Of a stretch of DNA of 64,000 bases, positions 54,232 to 63,988 are shown piece after piece; position 1 is the stretch's first letter, and each line of letters starts with the position of its first letter. Origin of the DNA: an uncultured Chloroflexus sp. (GTDB lineage: Bacteria; Chloroflexota; Chloroflexia; Chloroflexales; Chloroflexaceae); contig NZ_CALFBQ010000019.1 in the NCBI RefSeq assembly GCF_937951745.1, positions 17,151 to 81,150 of the forward strand. The letters run 5' to 3'. A program made the translations under genes and the position numbers. The notes beneath the pieces are model-generated. The model was given only the letters and a program-made list of their open reading frames with translations, did no database searches and had not been told where the DNA came from.

Positions 54232-54256
54232 AACGCAAAGGCGCCAAGACGCAACG
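54232..54256. repeat. ACGCAAAGGCGC-type repeat between STAS paralogs
   Basis: AACGCAAAGGCGCCAAGACG then CAACG, a single copy of the dispersed family, starting 6 bases after the stop of paralog 2. Confidence 0.6.
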
Positions 54257-54319
54257 TTTTCGCATGTTGGTCGTCTAGACAAGCCGAGTCCTCTCCGTAC
54301 AAAGCGACAAGGGGGTCGC

Positions 54320-55177
54320 ATGGCCACTATCTTTACCGAACTTCAAGCCTTTCTCCTTGCACGCCGTGACCACATACTGGCTGAACTAGCTCGGCACGTG
54401 CAGCAGCACAGCCCGGGTTATGCCCGGCTTGCGCAAGAAGAATTGCTGCCCACAATGAATATGACGATTGAAGCGCTTGCCGAGGCAGTTGGTACCCAAG
54501 ACCTGCTACCGTTCATCGCTTATGCCGAAGCGCTCGGTGAGATGCGCGCCCACGTGGGCTTTGTATTGACTGATGTATTGATAGCGATTGACGCCTTTCG
54601 CTCACTCACGTGGGACGCACTTGAAGCGTTTGCCCAGCATCAACCCGCTTGTACCGTTGAGACGGTGCGTGTCGTTGCAGATATGCTGCAACAATTTAGT
54701 CGATCAGTAGTTACGAGTTTTAGCTATGCTTACGAACAGTTACACTATCAACTATACGATCAGGCCGAGCAGATCAAGGCGCAACAGCAGACCATCCGTG
54801 AATTAAGTACACCAATTTTGCCCTTGTACCAACATGTGCTGGTCTTGCCAATCGTTGGCATCATCGATAGCTTTCGCGCCAGCCAAATTATGGAGCGTCT
54901 CCTCACAACGATTGCCGAACGGCAATCAGATATCGTGATTATCGATATTACGGGGGTGCCATTGGTCGATACCGCCGTCGCCAATCACCTGTTGCAGACG
55001 GCGCGCGCAGCCCAATTGATCGGCGCACAGGTCATTATGGTTGGCATTGGCCCTGAAATCGCCCAGACGATTGTCCAACTCGGTGTTGATCTCAGTGGAA
55101 TTGCTATCGGTGCTACGCTGCAAAGCGGGATTGATATGGCATTTCGCCGACTTGGTAAGCAGATTGTCCGGCGGTAA
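54320..55177 (+). CDS. RsbR-like STAS protein, paralog 3
   Basis: 285 aa. The sensor half (EELLPTMNMTIEALAEAVGT, VGFVLTDVLIAIDAFRSLTWD) is again unlike the other two. The STAS half is close but has more changes (GVPLVDTAVANHLLQTA, VIMVGIGPEIAQTIVQLGVDL), so it is the most diverged copy. AAGGGGGTCGC precedes the ATG. It ends 190 bp before hppA, which has its own promoter, so the STAS series stops here. Confidence 0.87.
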   Translation: MATIFTELQAFLLARRDHILAELARHVQQHSPGYARLAQEELLPTMNMTIEALAEAVGTQDLLPFIAYAEALGEMRAHVGFVLTDVLIAIDAFRSLTWDALEAFAQHQPACTVETVRVVADMLQQFSRSVVTSFSYAYEQLHYQLYDQAEQIKAQQQTIRELSTPILPLYQHVLVLPIVGIIDSFRASQIMERLLTTIAERQSDIVIIDITGVPLVDTAVANHLLQTARAAQLIGAQVIMVGIGPEIAQTIVQLGVDLSGIAIGATLQSGIDMAFRRLGKQIVRR

Positions 55178-55226
55178 TGCACTACTTTCGCACTGTTTCT
55201 GCCCAACATCACATTTGCACCGCTCG

Positions 55227-55255
55227 TTGCAATCGTAACTCGACTATGCTAGAAT
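55227..55255 (+). promoter_or_regulatory. Promoter of hppA
   Basis: TTGCAA (55227-55232), 17-bp spacer, TAGAAT (55250-55255) preceded by TGC. The start codon lies 112 bases downstream. Confidence 0.6.
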
Positions 55256-55366
55256 AATCCACGTCTACGACAAGGTTTTTCTCACTACAACCAGCGCCCC
55301 GCGTATCGCGCGCCGCGCCGGCAATCACATCGGGTCGTGCATTCGTGCAACGAAGGAGTTGGGGTC

Positions 55367-57691
55367 ATGCAGGATCTGAACGCCGTCCAAAGTCTTGCGG
55401 TCTGGGCTGTGCTCGTCGTTTCGCTGCTCGGCATTGGGTATGCTTTCTTCATCCGCAGCCAGATCCTCGCCCAAGATACGGGAACACCCCGTATGCGCGA
55501 GGTCTGGGGTTACATCAAAACTGGCGCTAATGCCTACCTAAGCCAGCAATTCCGCACCATTTCCATTTTGATCGTTATTTTGACCTTCGTTTTGGCGGCT
55601 AGCGTGTTTATCATTCCGCCAACGACCGAAGCAGTCGAGCGGTTTGGCAGCAGAGAAGCAGCGACGCTCTGGGTAGCAATTGGGCGCGCGGTGGCCTTCC
55701 TGATGGGATCGCTCTTTAGCTACGCAGTTGGCTTCGTTGGCATGAATGTCGCAGTTGAGGGTAACGTGCGGGTGGCCGCGGCATCACGCAAGGGCTACAA
55801 CCCTGCGCTGCAAGTGGCGTATAAATCCGGCTCGGTGACCGGCATGCTCACCGTCGGCCTTGGCCTGCTCGGCGGCACGCTGATCTTTATGGTCTTCGGC
55901 ATTGCCGCCCCCGACGCCTTGCTCGGCTTCGGCTTCGGCGGCTCGCTGATCGCGCTCTTTATGCGTGTCGGCGGCGGCATTTACACGAAGGCGGCTGACG
56001 TCGGCGCCGACCTTGTCGGCAAGGTTGAAGCCGGCATTCCCGAAGACGATCCGCGCAATGCAGCAGTGATTGCCGACCTTGTCGGCGATAACGTCGGTGA
56101 CTGCGCTGGAATGGCGGCTGACGTGTTTGAGAGTTTTGAAGTGACGCTGGTCTCGGCGATGATCCTCGGCATTGTGCTGGGCGATGCAGTGGCCGGCACG
56201 ATGGGCGATGGTCAGTACGATCTGCGCTTCATCATCTTCCCGCTCGTGTTGCGCGCGATCGGCGTGATCGCGTCGGTGATCGGCAACCAGTTTGTCACCA
56301 CCGATGAGCGCAAGCGCAACGCGATGGCGGCGATGAACCGCGGTTTCTACATCGCGGCAGGCTTAGCCGTTGTTGCTAGTGCAGCGGCGACACCGGTCTT
56401 TATGGTTGATGCTGCCGGCAACGTTGATTGGCGTCCATTTTTCGCTACCCTGTCGGGTGTGATCTTGGCCTTGGCGCTTGATAAGCTGACCGAGTACTTT
56501 ACCAGCACGCACTTCAGCCCGGTCAAAGAGACCTCGAAGGCATCGCAGACCGGCTCAGCGACCAACATCCTCTCTGGATTGGCCCTTGGTATGGAGAGCA
56601 GCGTTTGGGCAATTTTGGTTATCTCGGCGTCGATCTTTACCTCGGTGCTGATCTATTCCGGCGAACCGGCTGCGACCCAGTTCACCGCGATTCTGTACGG
56701 CGTGTCGCTGACAGGCATCGGCATGCTGCTGCTGACCGGCAATACCATTTCGATGGATAGCTTCGGCCCGATTTCCGATAACGCGAACGGCATCGGCGAA
56801 ATGGCCGGCCTCGATAAGAATGCTCGCAATGTGATGGATGACCTCGATGCAGTCGGCAATACGACCAAGGCCGTCACCAAGGGTATCGCGATCGGTTCAG
56901 CGGTGATCGCGGCGGTGGCACTCTACGGTTCGTATTTCACCGATGTGAATAAGGTGATCAAGCAGATGATCGATGAGGGAGCAAAGGGTATCGAGCTGCT
57001 CTCGTCGATCAACGTCGCCGCACCTGAGGTCTTTATCGGCTTGCTGATCGGCGGTGCTGTGCCGTTCCTCTTCTCGGCGCTGACCATTCGGGCAGTGTCG
57101 CGCGCCGCAGCGCAGATCGTCAACGAGGTGCGCCGACAATTCCGCATCCCCGGTCTGATGGAAGGCAAGGTAGTGCCTGATTATGCGCGCGCAGTGCAGA
57201 TTTCGACCACGGCAGCGCAGAAAGAGCTGATCAGCCTTGGCCTGATCGCGGTGATGGTGCCAATCATCGTCGGCTTCACGCTTGGGGTTGAGGCGCTGGG
57301 CGGCTTCCTAGCCGGCATTATCCTCACCGGTCAATTGATGGCGGTCTTCCAAGCCAATGCCGGCGGCGCGTGGGATAATGCCAAGAAGTATATCGAGGAA
57401 GGCAACTTCGGCGGCAAGCATAGCGAACCGCATAAGGCGGCGGTAGTCGGCGATACGGTCGGCGATCCGCTGAAGGATACGTCTGGCCCGGCCTTGAACC
57501 CGATGATTAAGGTGATCAATTTGGTAGCGCTGATCATTGCCCCAATTATTGTCACGATCGAACCCGGCAGCCCCGGCGTGATTATCGCAATGGTGATCTG
57601 TGTTGCCGCGCTGGTGTGGGCCATCTGGCAGAGCAAGCGCGAGAGCGAGGCGCTCAAGGAGATCGCGCAGGCGCCGGCATCGGCCGATTAG
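55367..57691 (+). CDS. hppA: Membrane-bound proton-pumping pyrophosphatase, K+-independent type
   Basis: 774 aa with about 16 membrane helices. It splits pyrophosphate and pumps protons across the membrane. Substrate motifs are [46 protein letters not shown], and [17 protein letters not shown] near the end. At the position that sets potassium need, the sequence is GNTTKAVT (Lys501, Thr504): lysine there marks K+-independent enzymes, whereas K+-dependent ones have alanine. ATG 55367 follows AAGGAG at eight bases. In a phototroph it can save energy from biosynthetic pyrophosphate. Confidence 0.94.
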   Translation: MQDLNAVQSLAVWAVLVVSLLGIGYAFFIRSQILAQDTGTPRMREVWGYIKTGANAYLSQQFRTISILIVILTFVLAASVFIIPPTTEAVERFGSREAATLWVAIGRAVAFLMGSLFSYAVGFVGMNVAVEGNVRVAAASRKGYNPALQVAYKSGSVTGMLTVGLGLLGGTLIFMVFGIAAPDALLGFGFGGSLIALFMRVGGGIYTKAADVGADLVGKVEAGIPEDDPRNAAVIADLVGDNVGDCAGMAADVFESFEVTLVSAMILGIVLGDAVAGTMGDGQYDLRFIIFPLVLRAIGVIASVIGNQFVTTDERKRNAMAAMNRGFYIAAGLAVVASAAATPVFMVDAAGNVDWRPFFATLSGVILALALDKLTEYFTSTHFSPVKETSKASQTGSATNILSGLALGMESSVWAILVISASIFTSVLIYSGEPAATQFTAILYGVSLTGIGMLLLTGNTISMDSFGPISDNANGIGEMAGLDKNARNVMDDLDAVGNTTKAVTKGIAIGSAVIAAVALYGSYFTDVNKVIKQMIDEGAKGIELLSSINVAAPEVFIGLLIGGAVPFLFSALTIRAVSRAAAQIVNEVRRQFRIPGLMEGKVVPDYARAVQISTTAAQKELISLGLIAVMVPIIVGFTLGVEALGGFLAGIILTGQLMAVFQANAGGAWDNAKKYIEEGNFGGKHSEPHKAAVVGDTVGDPLKDTSGPALNPMIKVINLVALIIAPIIVTIEPGSPGVIIAMVICVAALVWAIWQSKRESEALKEIAQAPASAD

Positions 57692-57722
57692 TTGCGGTGA
57701 TTGATCTTAAAGCAGCTTAGGC

Positions 57723-57747
57723 AAGGGCGGGTTGGCAACCCGCCCTT
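57723..57747. repeat. REP-like palindrome, AGGGCGGGT family, copy 2
   Basis: AAGGGCGGGTT (57723-57733), loop GGC, AACCCGCCCTT (57737-57747): perfect 11-bp stem, 31 bases after the hppA stop. Shares its core with 49774-49798. It may end hppA transcription or serve as a REP-like element. Confidence 0.6.
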
Positions 57748-57876
57748 CCTCGCATCTCTCCAGCTAGCATCGCCCACGGCTTCGTTAACGCCGGGTAATC
57801 AACTCTTTTCGCCACAACCATCACAAATCAACTAGGATCAGCGTAGCGTCCTTACAATCTGTTAGGGAGATGTTCA

Positions 57877-58398
57877 ATGACGACATCCGCGCTACAGACC
57901 GACGTTGACCGAGATGCACGCGCTGCCAGCGATAATCGGCGCAAGATCCTCGAAGCGACTATGAAACGCTTCCAGTATCAGGGCGATGCGCTGATTGAAG
58001 TGCTGCACAAAGCGCAAGAGCTGTACGGGTTCCTCTCGCCAGAGCTGCTGAGCGACGTCGCCCAGCGCCTCCGCTTGCCACCAAGCCGCGTCTATGGCGT
58101 CGCTACCTTCTACCATTTCTTCTCGCTTGCCCCGCAAGGCGAACACACCTGTACTGTCTGCTTGGGCACGGCTTGTTATGTACGTGGTGCAGCGCTCTTG
58201 CTGCGCGAACTCGAAGAGCTGAGCGGCGTGAAAGCCGGACACACCAGCGCCGATGGTCGCTTCTCATTGCTCACGGCCCGCTGTCTCGGCGCGTGCGGCC
58301 TTGCACCGGCAGCCGTGCTCGATGGCGAGGTGGTCGGCCATGCTGACCGTTCCGATTTGGCAGCACGCATCCGCAATCTACTTGGCCGCGAGGAGTGA
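57877..58398 (+). CDS. hoxE: Bidirectional NAD-linked hydrogenase, diaphorase subunit HoxE
   Basis: 173 aa, related to NuoE. It holds a [2Fe-2S] cluster through [13 protein letters not shown] and [11 protein letters not shown]. It is part of the diaphorase half that links NAD+ to the hydrogenase. First gene of hoxEFUYH; the spacing to hoxF is two bases, as the stop codon shares the GGAG site of the next gene. GGGAGATGTTCA stands before the ATG. No good promoter was seen in the 180-bp spacer, which begins with a palindrome. Confidence 0.92.
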   Translation: MTTSALQTDVDRDARAASDNRRKILEATMKRFQYQGDALIEVLHKAQELYGFLSPELLSDVAQRLRLPPSRVYGVATFYHFFSLAPQGEHTCTVCLGTACYVRGAALLLRELEELSGVKAGHTSADGRFSLLTARCLGACGLAPAAVLDGEVVGHADRSDLAARIRNLLGREE

Positions 58399-58400
58399 CT

Positions 58401-60008
58401 ATGGATCTCCACGAGCTGGAAGCCATTGGTGAACGAGAACAAGCTCAGCGCACTCGCCTGCGCATTCTCTGTTGCGCTGCCGCTGGTTGTCAAGCGTCAG
58501 GGGCGCTTGAGCTCAAGCGTCGCCTTGAGACGGTGCTGACCGCAGCCGGGAAGTTAGCCGATATTGATGTCACACCGGTTGGCTGCATGGGACTGTGCGG
58601 GCACGGCCCTTTGGTGCGGCTCGAACCAAGCGGAGAGATGTTTGAGCGCGTGACGCCGGCTGATGCCGAAGAGATTGTTGCTGCGCTTGAAGGTAGACCC
58701 TGCACAGTGACGCGCTGTGATCGCCAGCATCCCTTCTTTGCGCGCCAATTTCCGATTGTGCTGCGCCATTGCGGCCAGATCAATCCCGAGCGGATCGAAG
58801 ATTACATCGCGGTGGGTGGCTATCGCACGCTCTATCATGTCATTCATGAAATGACACCTACCGAAGTGATAGCCGCCATTACCCGCAGTGGCTTACGTGG
58901 ACGCGGCGGTGCTGGCTATCCGACCGGCTTAAAGTGGGCGACGGTAGCTAAAAGCCCCGGTGAACGCAAGTTTGTCGTCTGTAACGCTGATGAGGGCGAT
59001 CCGGGTGCATTTATGGATCGCAGCATTCTTGAGAGCGATCCGCATCTCGTGCTGGAAGGGATGGCAATTGCCGCCTACGCCGTTGGCGCTGAACAAGGAT
59101 TTATTTATGTGCGCGGCGAATATCCGCTGGCTATCGAACGGCTGCAGAAGGCGATTGTCCAAGCCCGCCGCTTCGGTTTACTCGGTGCACAAATCTTTGA
59201 GAGCGGGTTTAATTTCCGTATCGACATTCGGGTTGGTGCCGGCGCCTTTGTATGTGGAGAAGAGACCGCCCTCATCGCCTCGATCGAAGGGCGACGCGGC
59301 CAGCCCCGTCCGCGTCCGCCATATCCTGCCGAAAGCGGCCTGTGGGGTATGCCGACCCTCATCAACAATGTCGAAACCTTTGCCAACGTTACCGCGATTA
59401 TCGAACACGGGCCAGAATGGTTTAGCAGCATCGGTTCTAACCGAAGCAAAGGCACCAAGGTCTTCGCTCTCACTGGCAAGGTTCGCAACACCGGCCTGAT
59501 CGAAGTGCCGATGGGCATTACCCTGCGCGAGATCGTTGAAGAGATCGGCGGCGGCACTCCCGATGGCACGCCGGTCAAGGCCGTACAGACCGGCGGCCCA
59601 TCAGGTGGCTGCATTCCGGCCAGCCTCTTCGACACGCCAGTAGATTACGAATCGTTGGCTGCGGTTGGCTCGATTATGGGATCGGGCGGCATGGTGGTCA
59701 TGGATGAACACACCAACATGGTTGATGTCGCCCGGTTCTATATGGAGTTTTGCAAAGACGAGTCATGCGGCAAGTGCATTCCATGCCGGGTGGGAACGGT
59801 ACAGCTCTTCAATATGCTCACGAAGCTCCGCAATCGACAAGCTCATGCTCGTGATCTAGACAAGATCGAGGAGCTGTGTGATCTCATGCGCGAGACGAGC
59901 CTGTGCGGGCTAGGTCAATCGGCCCCCAATCCGGTGCTCAGCACCTTGCACTACTTTCGGCACGAATACGAGGAGTTGATCGGCGCGGAGGGCGACCATG
60001 GCAGCTAA
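58401..60008 (+). CDS. hoxF: Bidirectional hydrogenase, NADH-binding diaphorase subunit HoxF
   Basis: 535 aa. An N-terminal thioredoxin-like [2Fe-2S] domain ([27 protein letters not shown]) precedes a NuoF core. FMN and NADH sites are [16 protein letters not shown] and [14 protein letters not shown]. The [4Fe-4S] cluster is in [15 protein letters not shown]. It passes electrons between NAD(H) and the hydrogenase. ATG 58401 with AGGAG six bases upstream is chosen over a GTG at 58395 that overlaps the previous stop. Confidence 0.94.
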   Translation: MDLHELEAIGEREQAQRTRLRILCCAAAGCQASGALELKRRLETVLTAAGKLADIDVTPVGCMGLCGHGPLVRLEPSGEMFERVTPADAEEIVAALEGRPCTVTRCDRQHPFFARQFPIVLRHCGQINPERIEDYIAVGGYRTLYHVIHEMTPTEVIAAITRSGLRGRGGAGYPTGLKWATVAKSPGERKFVVCNADEGDPGAFMDRSILESDPHLVLEGMAIAAYAVGAEQGFIYVRGEYPLAIERLQKAIVQARRFGLLGAQIFESGFNFRIDIRVGAGAFVCGEETALIASIEGRRGQPRPRPPYPAESGLWGMPTLINNVETFANVTAIIEHGPEWFSSIGSNRSKGTKVFALTGKVRNTGLIEVPMGITLREIVEEIGGGTPDGTPVKAVQTGGPSGGCIPASLFDTPVDYESLAAVGSIMGSGGMVVMDEHTNMVDVARFYMEFCKDESCGKCIPCRVGTVQLFNMLTKLRNRQAHARDLDKIEELCDLMRETSLCGLGQSAPNPVLSTLHYFRHEYEELIGAEGDHGS

Positions 60009-60705
60009 AACACTTACCATTGACGGACATCTCGTTTCGGCCCGCCCCGGCGAGACGCTGCTGGCAGCCATCCGCGATGCCGGAATCACGATTCCGACCC
60101 TCTGCCACCTCGATGGTCTCTCTGAGGTAGGGGCATGCCGGCTATGTTTGGTGGAAATTGAAGGCCAGCGCCGGTTGCAACCAGCCTGTATGACGATGGT
60201 CAGCGAGGGGATGGTGGTACATACCAACACACCGCGCCTACAGTCCTACCGGCGGCAGATCATTGAACTGCTCTTTGCTGAGCGTAACCACGTCTGCGCA
60301 GTGTGTGTGGCCAGCGGCAATTGTGAACTGCAACGACTGGCCGGCATGGTCGGGATGGATCACGTGCGCTACGAATACCTCTCGCCCAACTATCCGGTTG
60401 ATATTTCGCACCCACGGTTTGGCATCGATCACAACCGCTGCGTGCTCTGCACCCGCTGCGTGCGCGCCTGTGACGAGATCGAAGGCGTGCATACGTGGGA
60501 TGTGGCTGGGCGTGGGGTCAATGCCCATGTCATTACCGACCTAAACCAGCCGTGGGGCACATCGACCACCTGCACCAGTTGCGGCAAGTGCCAACTCGCC
60601 TGCCCGACCGGCGCGATCTTTCCGCGCGGGGTCACCGTCGGCGAACGACCGCATGCCAGCGAGCGCATTGCCTTGATCGTCGAAGCGCGCAAGCAACGCT
60701 GGTAG
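59998..60705 (+). CDS. hoxU: Bidirectional hydrogenase, iron-sulfur subunit HoxU
   Basis: 235 aa, related to the N-terminus of NuoG. In order: plant-type [2Fe-2S] ([19 protein letters not shown]), a His-Cys [4Fe-4S] site ([15 protein letters not shown]), and two [4Fe-4S] ferredoxin motifs ([27 protein letters not shown]). It conducts electrons from the diaphorase to HoxY. The gene overlaps hoxF by 11 bases, with GGAGGGCGACC before the ATG. Confidence 0.94.
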   Translation: MAAKTLTIDGHLVSARPGETLLAAIRDAGITIPTLCHLDGLSEVGACRLCLVEIEGQRRLQPACMTMVSEGMVVHTNTPRLQSYRRQIIELLFAERNHVCAVCVASGNCELQRLAGMVGMDHVRYEYLSPNYPVDISHPRFGIDHNRCVLCTRCVRACDEIEGVHTWDVAGRGVNAHVITDLNQPWGTSTTCTSCGKCQLACPTGAIFPRGVTVGERPHASERIALIVEARKQRW

Positions 60706-60723
60706 GCGCGCAAGGAGAGAACC

Positions 60724-61257
60724 ATGAGCCGGCTACGTATTGCTACCATCTGGCTAGGCGGCTGTTCGGGCTGCCACATGTCGCTACTCGATCTCGATGA
60801 ATGGTTGATCGAGCTGGCCGCGCGCGCCGATCTAGTCTACAGCCCAATCGCCGATACCAAACGTTTCCCGCCTGAAGTCGATCTGACCTTAATCGAAGGC
60901 GCGATCGCCAACGACGAACACCTCGAATTGGCGCAGACAGCGCGCCGTCACAGCAAGATCATCGTCTCGTTCGGCGATTGTGCTGTCACCGGTAACGTCA
61001 CCGCACTGCGCAATCCGCTCGGCCCGGCCCAGAACGTCTTGCAACAAGTGTATGTCGAGCACGGCGATCCGGGTGGCGTCATTCCGCACGAGCCGGGAAT
61101 CGTGCCGGTACTGCTCGATAAAGTGGTGCCAGTGCATCAGGTCATTCCGGTTGACTACTACTTGCCGGGGTGCCCGCCTTCGGCACCACGGATTCGGGCC
61201 TTGCTGGAAGCGTTGATTGAAGGGCGCGAACCGGCGGCTGATATTCGCTTTGGGTAG
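60724..61257 (+). CDS. hoxY: Bidirectional hydrogenase small subunit HoxY
   Basis: 177 aa. NiFe hydrogenase small subunit with one [4Fe-4S] cluster; its cysteines are seen in [23 protein letters not shown] and [12 protein letters not shown]. It has no Tat signal, so the enzyme is cytoplasmic, as expected for group 3d. AAGGAG precedes the ATG. The gap to hoxH is 75 bp, longer than others in the operon. Confidence 0.94.
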   Translation: MSRLRIATIWLGGCSGCHMSLLDLDEWLIELAARADLVYSPIADTKRFPPEVDLTLIEGAIANDEHLELAQTARRHSKIIVSFGDCAVTGNVTALRNPLGPAQNVLQQVYVEHGDPGGVIPHEPGIVPVLLDKVVPVHQVIPVDYYLPGCPPSAPRIRALLEALIEGREPAADIRFG

Positions 61258-61332
61258 ATGGATAGTGGCAGAGACGCTGCAAGCGCCATCAGGTTGCGTC
61301 GCTGCGTTCGCAATCATATTAAGGAGTGCGCG

Positions 61333-62754
61333 ATGGGCCAACGTATCGTCATCGATCCTGTCACGCGCATCGAGGGCCATGCCAAGATTAGCATTCACCT
61401 CGACGAAGCGGGCAACGTTGCTGAAACGCGGTTCCATGTCACCGAGTTTCGCGGCTTTGAGCGCTTCTGCATCGGTCGTCCATTCTGGGAGATGCCCGGC
61501 ATTACGGCACGCATTTGCGGCATCTGCCCGGTCAGCCATTTGCTGGCCTCGGCCCGCGCCGGCGACGGTTTACTAGCAGTACTGATTCCGCCAGCAGCCG
61601 AAAAGTTGCGCCGGTTGATGAATCTCGGCCAGATTATTCAATCGCACGCGCTGAGCTTCTTCCATCTCAGCGGGCCCGATTTGATGCTCGGCTTTGATAG
61701 CGATCCAGTTCAGCGTAACGTCTTTGGGTTGATCGCCGCCGATCCCAACCTTGCGCGCAATGGCATCCGGCTGCGTCAGTTTGGGCAAGAAGTGATCGAG
61801 TTGCTAGGAGGGCGCAAGATTCACCCGGCTTGGGCCGTACCGGGTGGAGTGCGCAATGGCCTCAGTGTGAGTGGTCGCGATCAGATCCGGGCCAAACTGC
61901 CTGAAATGTTAGCAATTGCGCTCGATGCCATCGGACGGCTCAAACAGCTTACCGAACGCTACCAGCGCGAAATCGAGACCTTTGGCGTCTTTCCCAGCCT
62001 GTATCTGGGAATGGTCGGGCCGGGAGGGCGCTGGATGCACTACGGCGGCAAATTGCGCGTGATCGATCATACCGGCAAAATGCTGATTGACGAACTCGAT
62101 CCGATCGATTATCGCGATGTCATTGGCGAAGCGGTCGAACCATGGAGCTACCTGAAGTTCCCCTACATTCGGGCGCTCGGCTATCCGGGTGGCATGTACC
62201 GCGTCGGGCCATTGGCGCGGATTAATGTCTGCTCTACCATGGGAGCGCCACGGGCTGACACCGAGCTGCGCGAATTGCGCGAGCAAGCCGGGCCAGTGAT
62301 CGAGGGCAGCTTCTACTACCATCATGCCCGGCTGATCGAGATCATCGCTGCACTCGAACGCATGGAGATGCTGATCGAAGACGACGACCTGCTCTCAAAC
62401 GAGCTGCGTGCTGACGCCGGTGTCAATCGCCGCGAGGCGGTCGGCGTGAGCGAAGCGCCACGCGGCACGCTCTTCCACCACTACAAGGTCGATGATAAAG
62501 GTTTGATCACGGATGTGAACTTGATTATCGCCACCGGCCAGAACAATTTGGCCATCAACCACACAATCGGCCAGATTGCCCAGAGCTACATTCGCAATGG
62601 GCAATTTGACGAAGGCATCCTCAACCGGATTGAAGCTGGAGTACGAGCTTATGATCCATGCCTGAGTTGTTCAACCCACGCGGTTGGGCAGATGGCGATG
62701 GAAGTTGAGTTGTACGACGCGCAAGGAAGGTTGCTTGATCGGGTGAGTCGTTAA
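61333..62754 (+). CDS. hoxH: Bidirectional hydrogenase large (NiFe) subunit HoxH
   Basis: 473 aa. Holds the NiFe site with [10 protein letters not shown] at the N-terminus and DPCLSCSTH at the C-terminus. A tail [19 protein letters not shown].. follows the histidine and should be removed by the HoxW protease once nickel is in place. The start [12 protein letters not shown] is the family signature; ATG 61333 has AAGGAG upstream, and the longer frame from 61258 is not used. The enzyme oxidises or makes H2 with NAD(H). Confidence 0.95.
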   Translation: MGQRIVIDPVTRIEGHAKISIHLDEAGNVAETRFHVTEFRGFERFCIGRPFWEMPGITARICGICPVSHLLASARAGDGLLAVLIPPAAEKLRRLMNLGQIIQSHALSFFHLSGPDLMLGFDSDPVQRNVFGLIAADPNLARNGIRLRQFGQEVIELLGGRKIHPAWAVPGGVRNGLSVSGRDQIRAKLPEMLAIALDAIGRLKQLTERYQREIETFGVFPSLYLGMVGPGGRWMHYGGKLRVIDHTGKMLIDELDPIDYRDVIGEAVEPWSYLKFPYIRALGYPGGMYRVGPLARINVCSTMGAPRADTELRELREQAGPVIEGSFYYHHARLIEIIAALERMEMLIEDDDLLSNELRADAGVNRREAVGVSEAPRGTLFHHYKVDDKGLITDVNLIIATGQNNLAINHTIGQIAQSYIRNGQFDEGILNRIEAGVRAYDPCLSCSTHAVGQMAMEVELYDAQGRLLDRVSR

Positions 62755-62771
62755 GGAGCCGGTAAAGGAAC

Positions 62772-62793
62772 GCGGCTCACCATAGCGAGCCGC
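62772..62793 (+). terminator. Hairpin after hoxH
   Basis: GCGGCTC (62772-62778) and GAGCCGC (62787-62793), 7-bp stem with 8-base loop, 17 bases after the hoxH stop. No strong T-run. It would end the hoxEFUYH transcript before hoxW. The rest of the 352-bp spacer holds no gene; TATAAT at 63060-63065 is a possible -10 for hoxW. Confidence 0.5.
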
Positions 62794-63106
62794 TTCAATC
62801 ATCATATCGTTGCTGCGGACAGGGTTGGACAACCCGGTGTCATGTCTAAATCTGCCTGCAGCTGTTTCCTTCCCGTGGCAATGGCATCGCTGCGTATGTG
62901 CGAACCAAAAGCCAGCGATGGACAAGATCACATTGAATATCGCAACAATATAGATCGGAGAGAAGATGAGCGACCATAAAGATATTATTCACAGACGACA
63001 AAGTTCAAACAGTGGAAATTTTACAACGATATCCTATCGTCGTGCCAAGTTTTTTGCGTTATAATTGTTACTACTCTTACCAAGCACCTCGCGGAAAGGG
63101 TTGGCT

Positions 63107-63604
63107 ATGGGGCACATCTGCCAGCGTCGATGCCCGGCAGTAGCGCCGCAGGGTCTGATCATTGGGTACGGCAGCCCGGTGCGTGGCGATGATTACGCTG
63201 GGCAAGCCGCAGCCGAGCTGATGCGGCAATGGCGTGTTACTGGCTTACGAGTAATCACGCAAGCGCAACTTACACCGGAATTAGCGGCAATCATTGCCCG
63301 CTCACGTCGGGTCATTTTCCTCGATGCTGCGGTTGATCGCACGAATGTCGAAGTGCAGCTCATCGAACCGGCCACTGTCCTCACCTCCAGTCACCAGAGT
63401 GATCCGGCAACGTTATTAACCCTTGCCCGCATCCTCTATGGTCATGCACCACGCGCAGTCTTGATCACCATCCCCGCTTACGACACCTCACTCAGTTTAG
63501 TGCTCAGCCCTGCCACCGCACGAGCGGTTGCGTATGCCGCCCGGCTTGCGCGAGCTTATATCGGACGGCGTTATTGGCCATTGCAAGCACGGGCCATTGG
63601 CTAA
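63107..63604 (+). CDS. hoxW: Hydrogenase maturation protease HoxW
   Basis: 165 aa, of the HycI/HoxW endopeptidase family. It starts its fold with LIIGYGSPVRGDDYAGQAA, which carries the conserved acidic nickel-sensing residue, followed by FLDAAVDR and a HAPRAVLITIPAYD segment. It should trim the C-terminus of HoxH after nickel insertion. The ATG at 63107 with GGAAAGGG upstream is preferred to a TTG at 63065. It lies 352 bp behind hoxH on the same strand, with a hairpin and its own possible promoter in between. Confidence 0.85.
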   Translation: MGHICQRRCPAVAPQGLIIGYGSPVRGDDYAGQAAAELMRQWRVTGLRVITQAQLTPELAAIIARSRRVIFLDAAVDRTNVEVQLIEPATVLTSSHQSDPATLLTLARILYGHAPRAVLITIPAYDTSLSLVLSPATARAVAYAARLARAYIGRRYWPLQARAIG

Positions 63605-63723
63605 TTGTCAGTAGGGGCGCGGTATTGCAGCACATCACTGGTGATAGTTCCATCACAGACTTGGCCGGCAAAAGCTAACGCTAGCGCATGTTACGCAATG
63701 AGCCAACGCTTTGGCAGCCCCAT

Positions 63724-63757
63724 TATGGAGTACGGCAGTAGACTGCCGCACTCCATA
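63724..63757. repeat. Palindrome of the GTGCGGCAG family, downstream of hoxW
   Basis: TATGGAGT-A-CGGCAGT (63724-63739), loop AG, ACTGCCG-C-ACTCCATA (63742-63757): a 16-base arm with one mismatch. It shares the CGGCAG..CTGCCGCACTCC core with the hairpin at 39976-40000. It could end hoxW transcription. Confidence 0.6.
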
Positions 63758-63875
63758 GCCGGTTGTGTTTGGGCAGCCATCGTCACAGCAAAGAACGCCT
63801 GATCGGCCTTGCTCTTACGCCAATGCTGCCGGCGTAGGACAACTTCAGAACAGCATCAGCCGGCGCGCGAGCAAA

Positions 63876-63918
63876 AAACCCCACACCCCCCAGCAGTGAG
63901 CTAGGGGGTGTGGGGTTT
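63876..63918 (-). terminator. Strong rho-independent terminator, minus strand
   Basis: A perfect 15-bp stem: AAACCCCACACCCCC (63876-63890) with its exact complement at 63904-63918, loop 13 bases. Read on the minus strand the stem ends in GGGGTTTTTT (down to 63873), a classic T-run. It serves a gene that comes in from the right edge, apparently the 16S rRNA. No protein gene lies between it and the edge. Confidence 0.85.
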
Positions 63919-63988
63919 AGCACCTGAACAGGCACGCGTGGTGATGAACCGCGCCGTAGCACGTGAGCAGTGAGTGGGATTGCTCCCT

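Noticed and set aside
52925..55140. Regular DNA repeats at 52.9, 53.8 and 54.8 kb as a mobile or repeat array
   Set aside because: They are the conserved linker and STAS halves of three paralogous genes.
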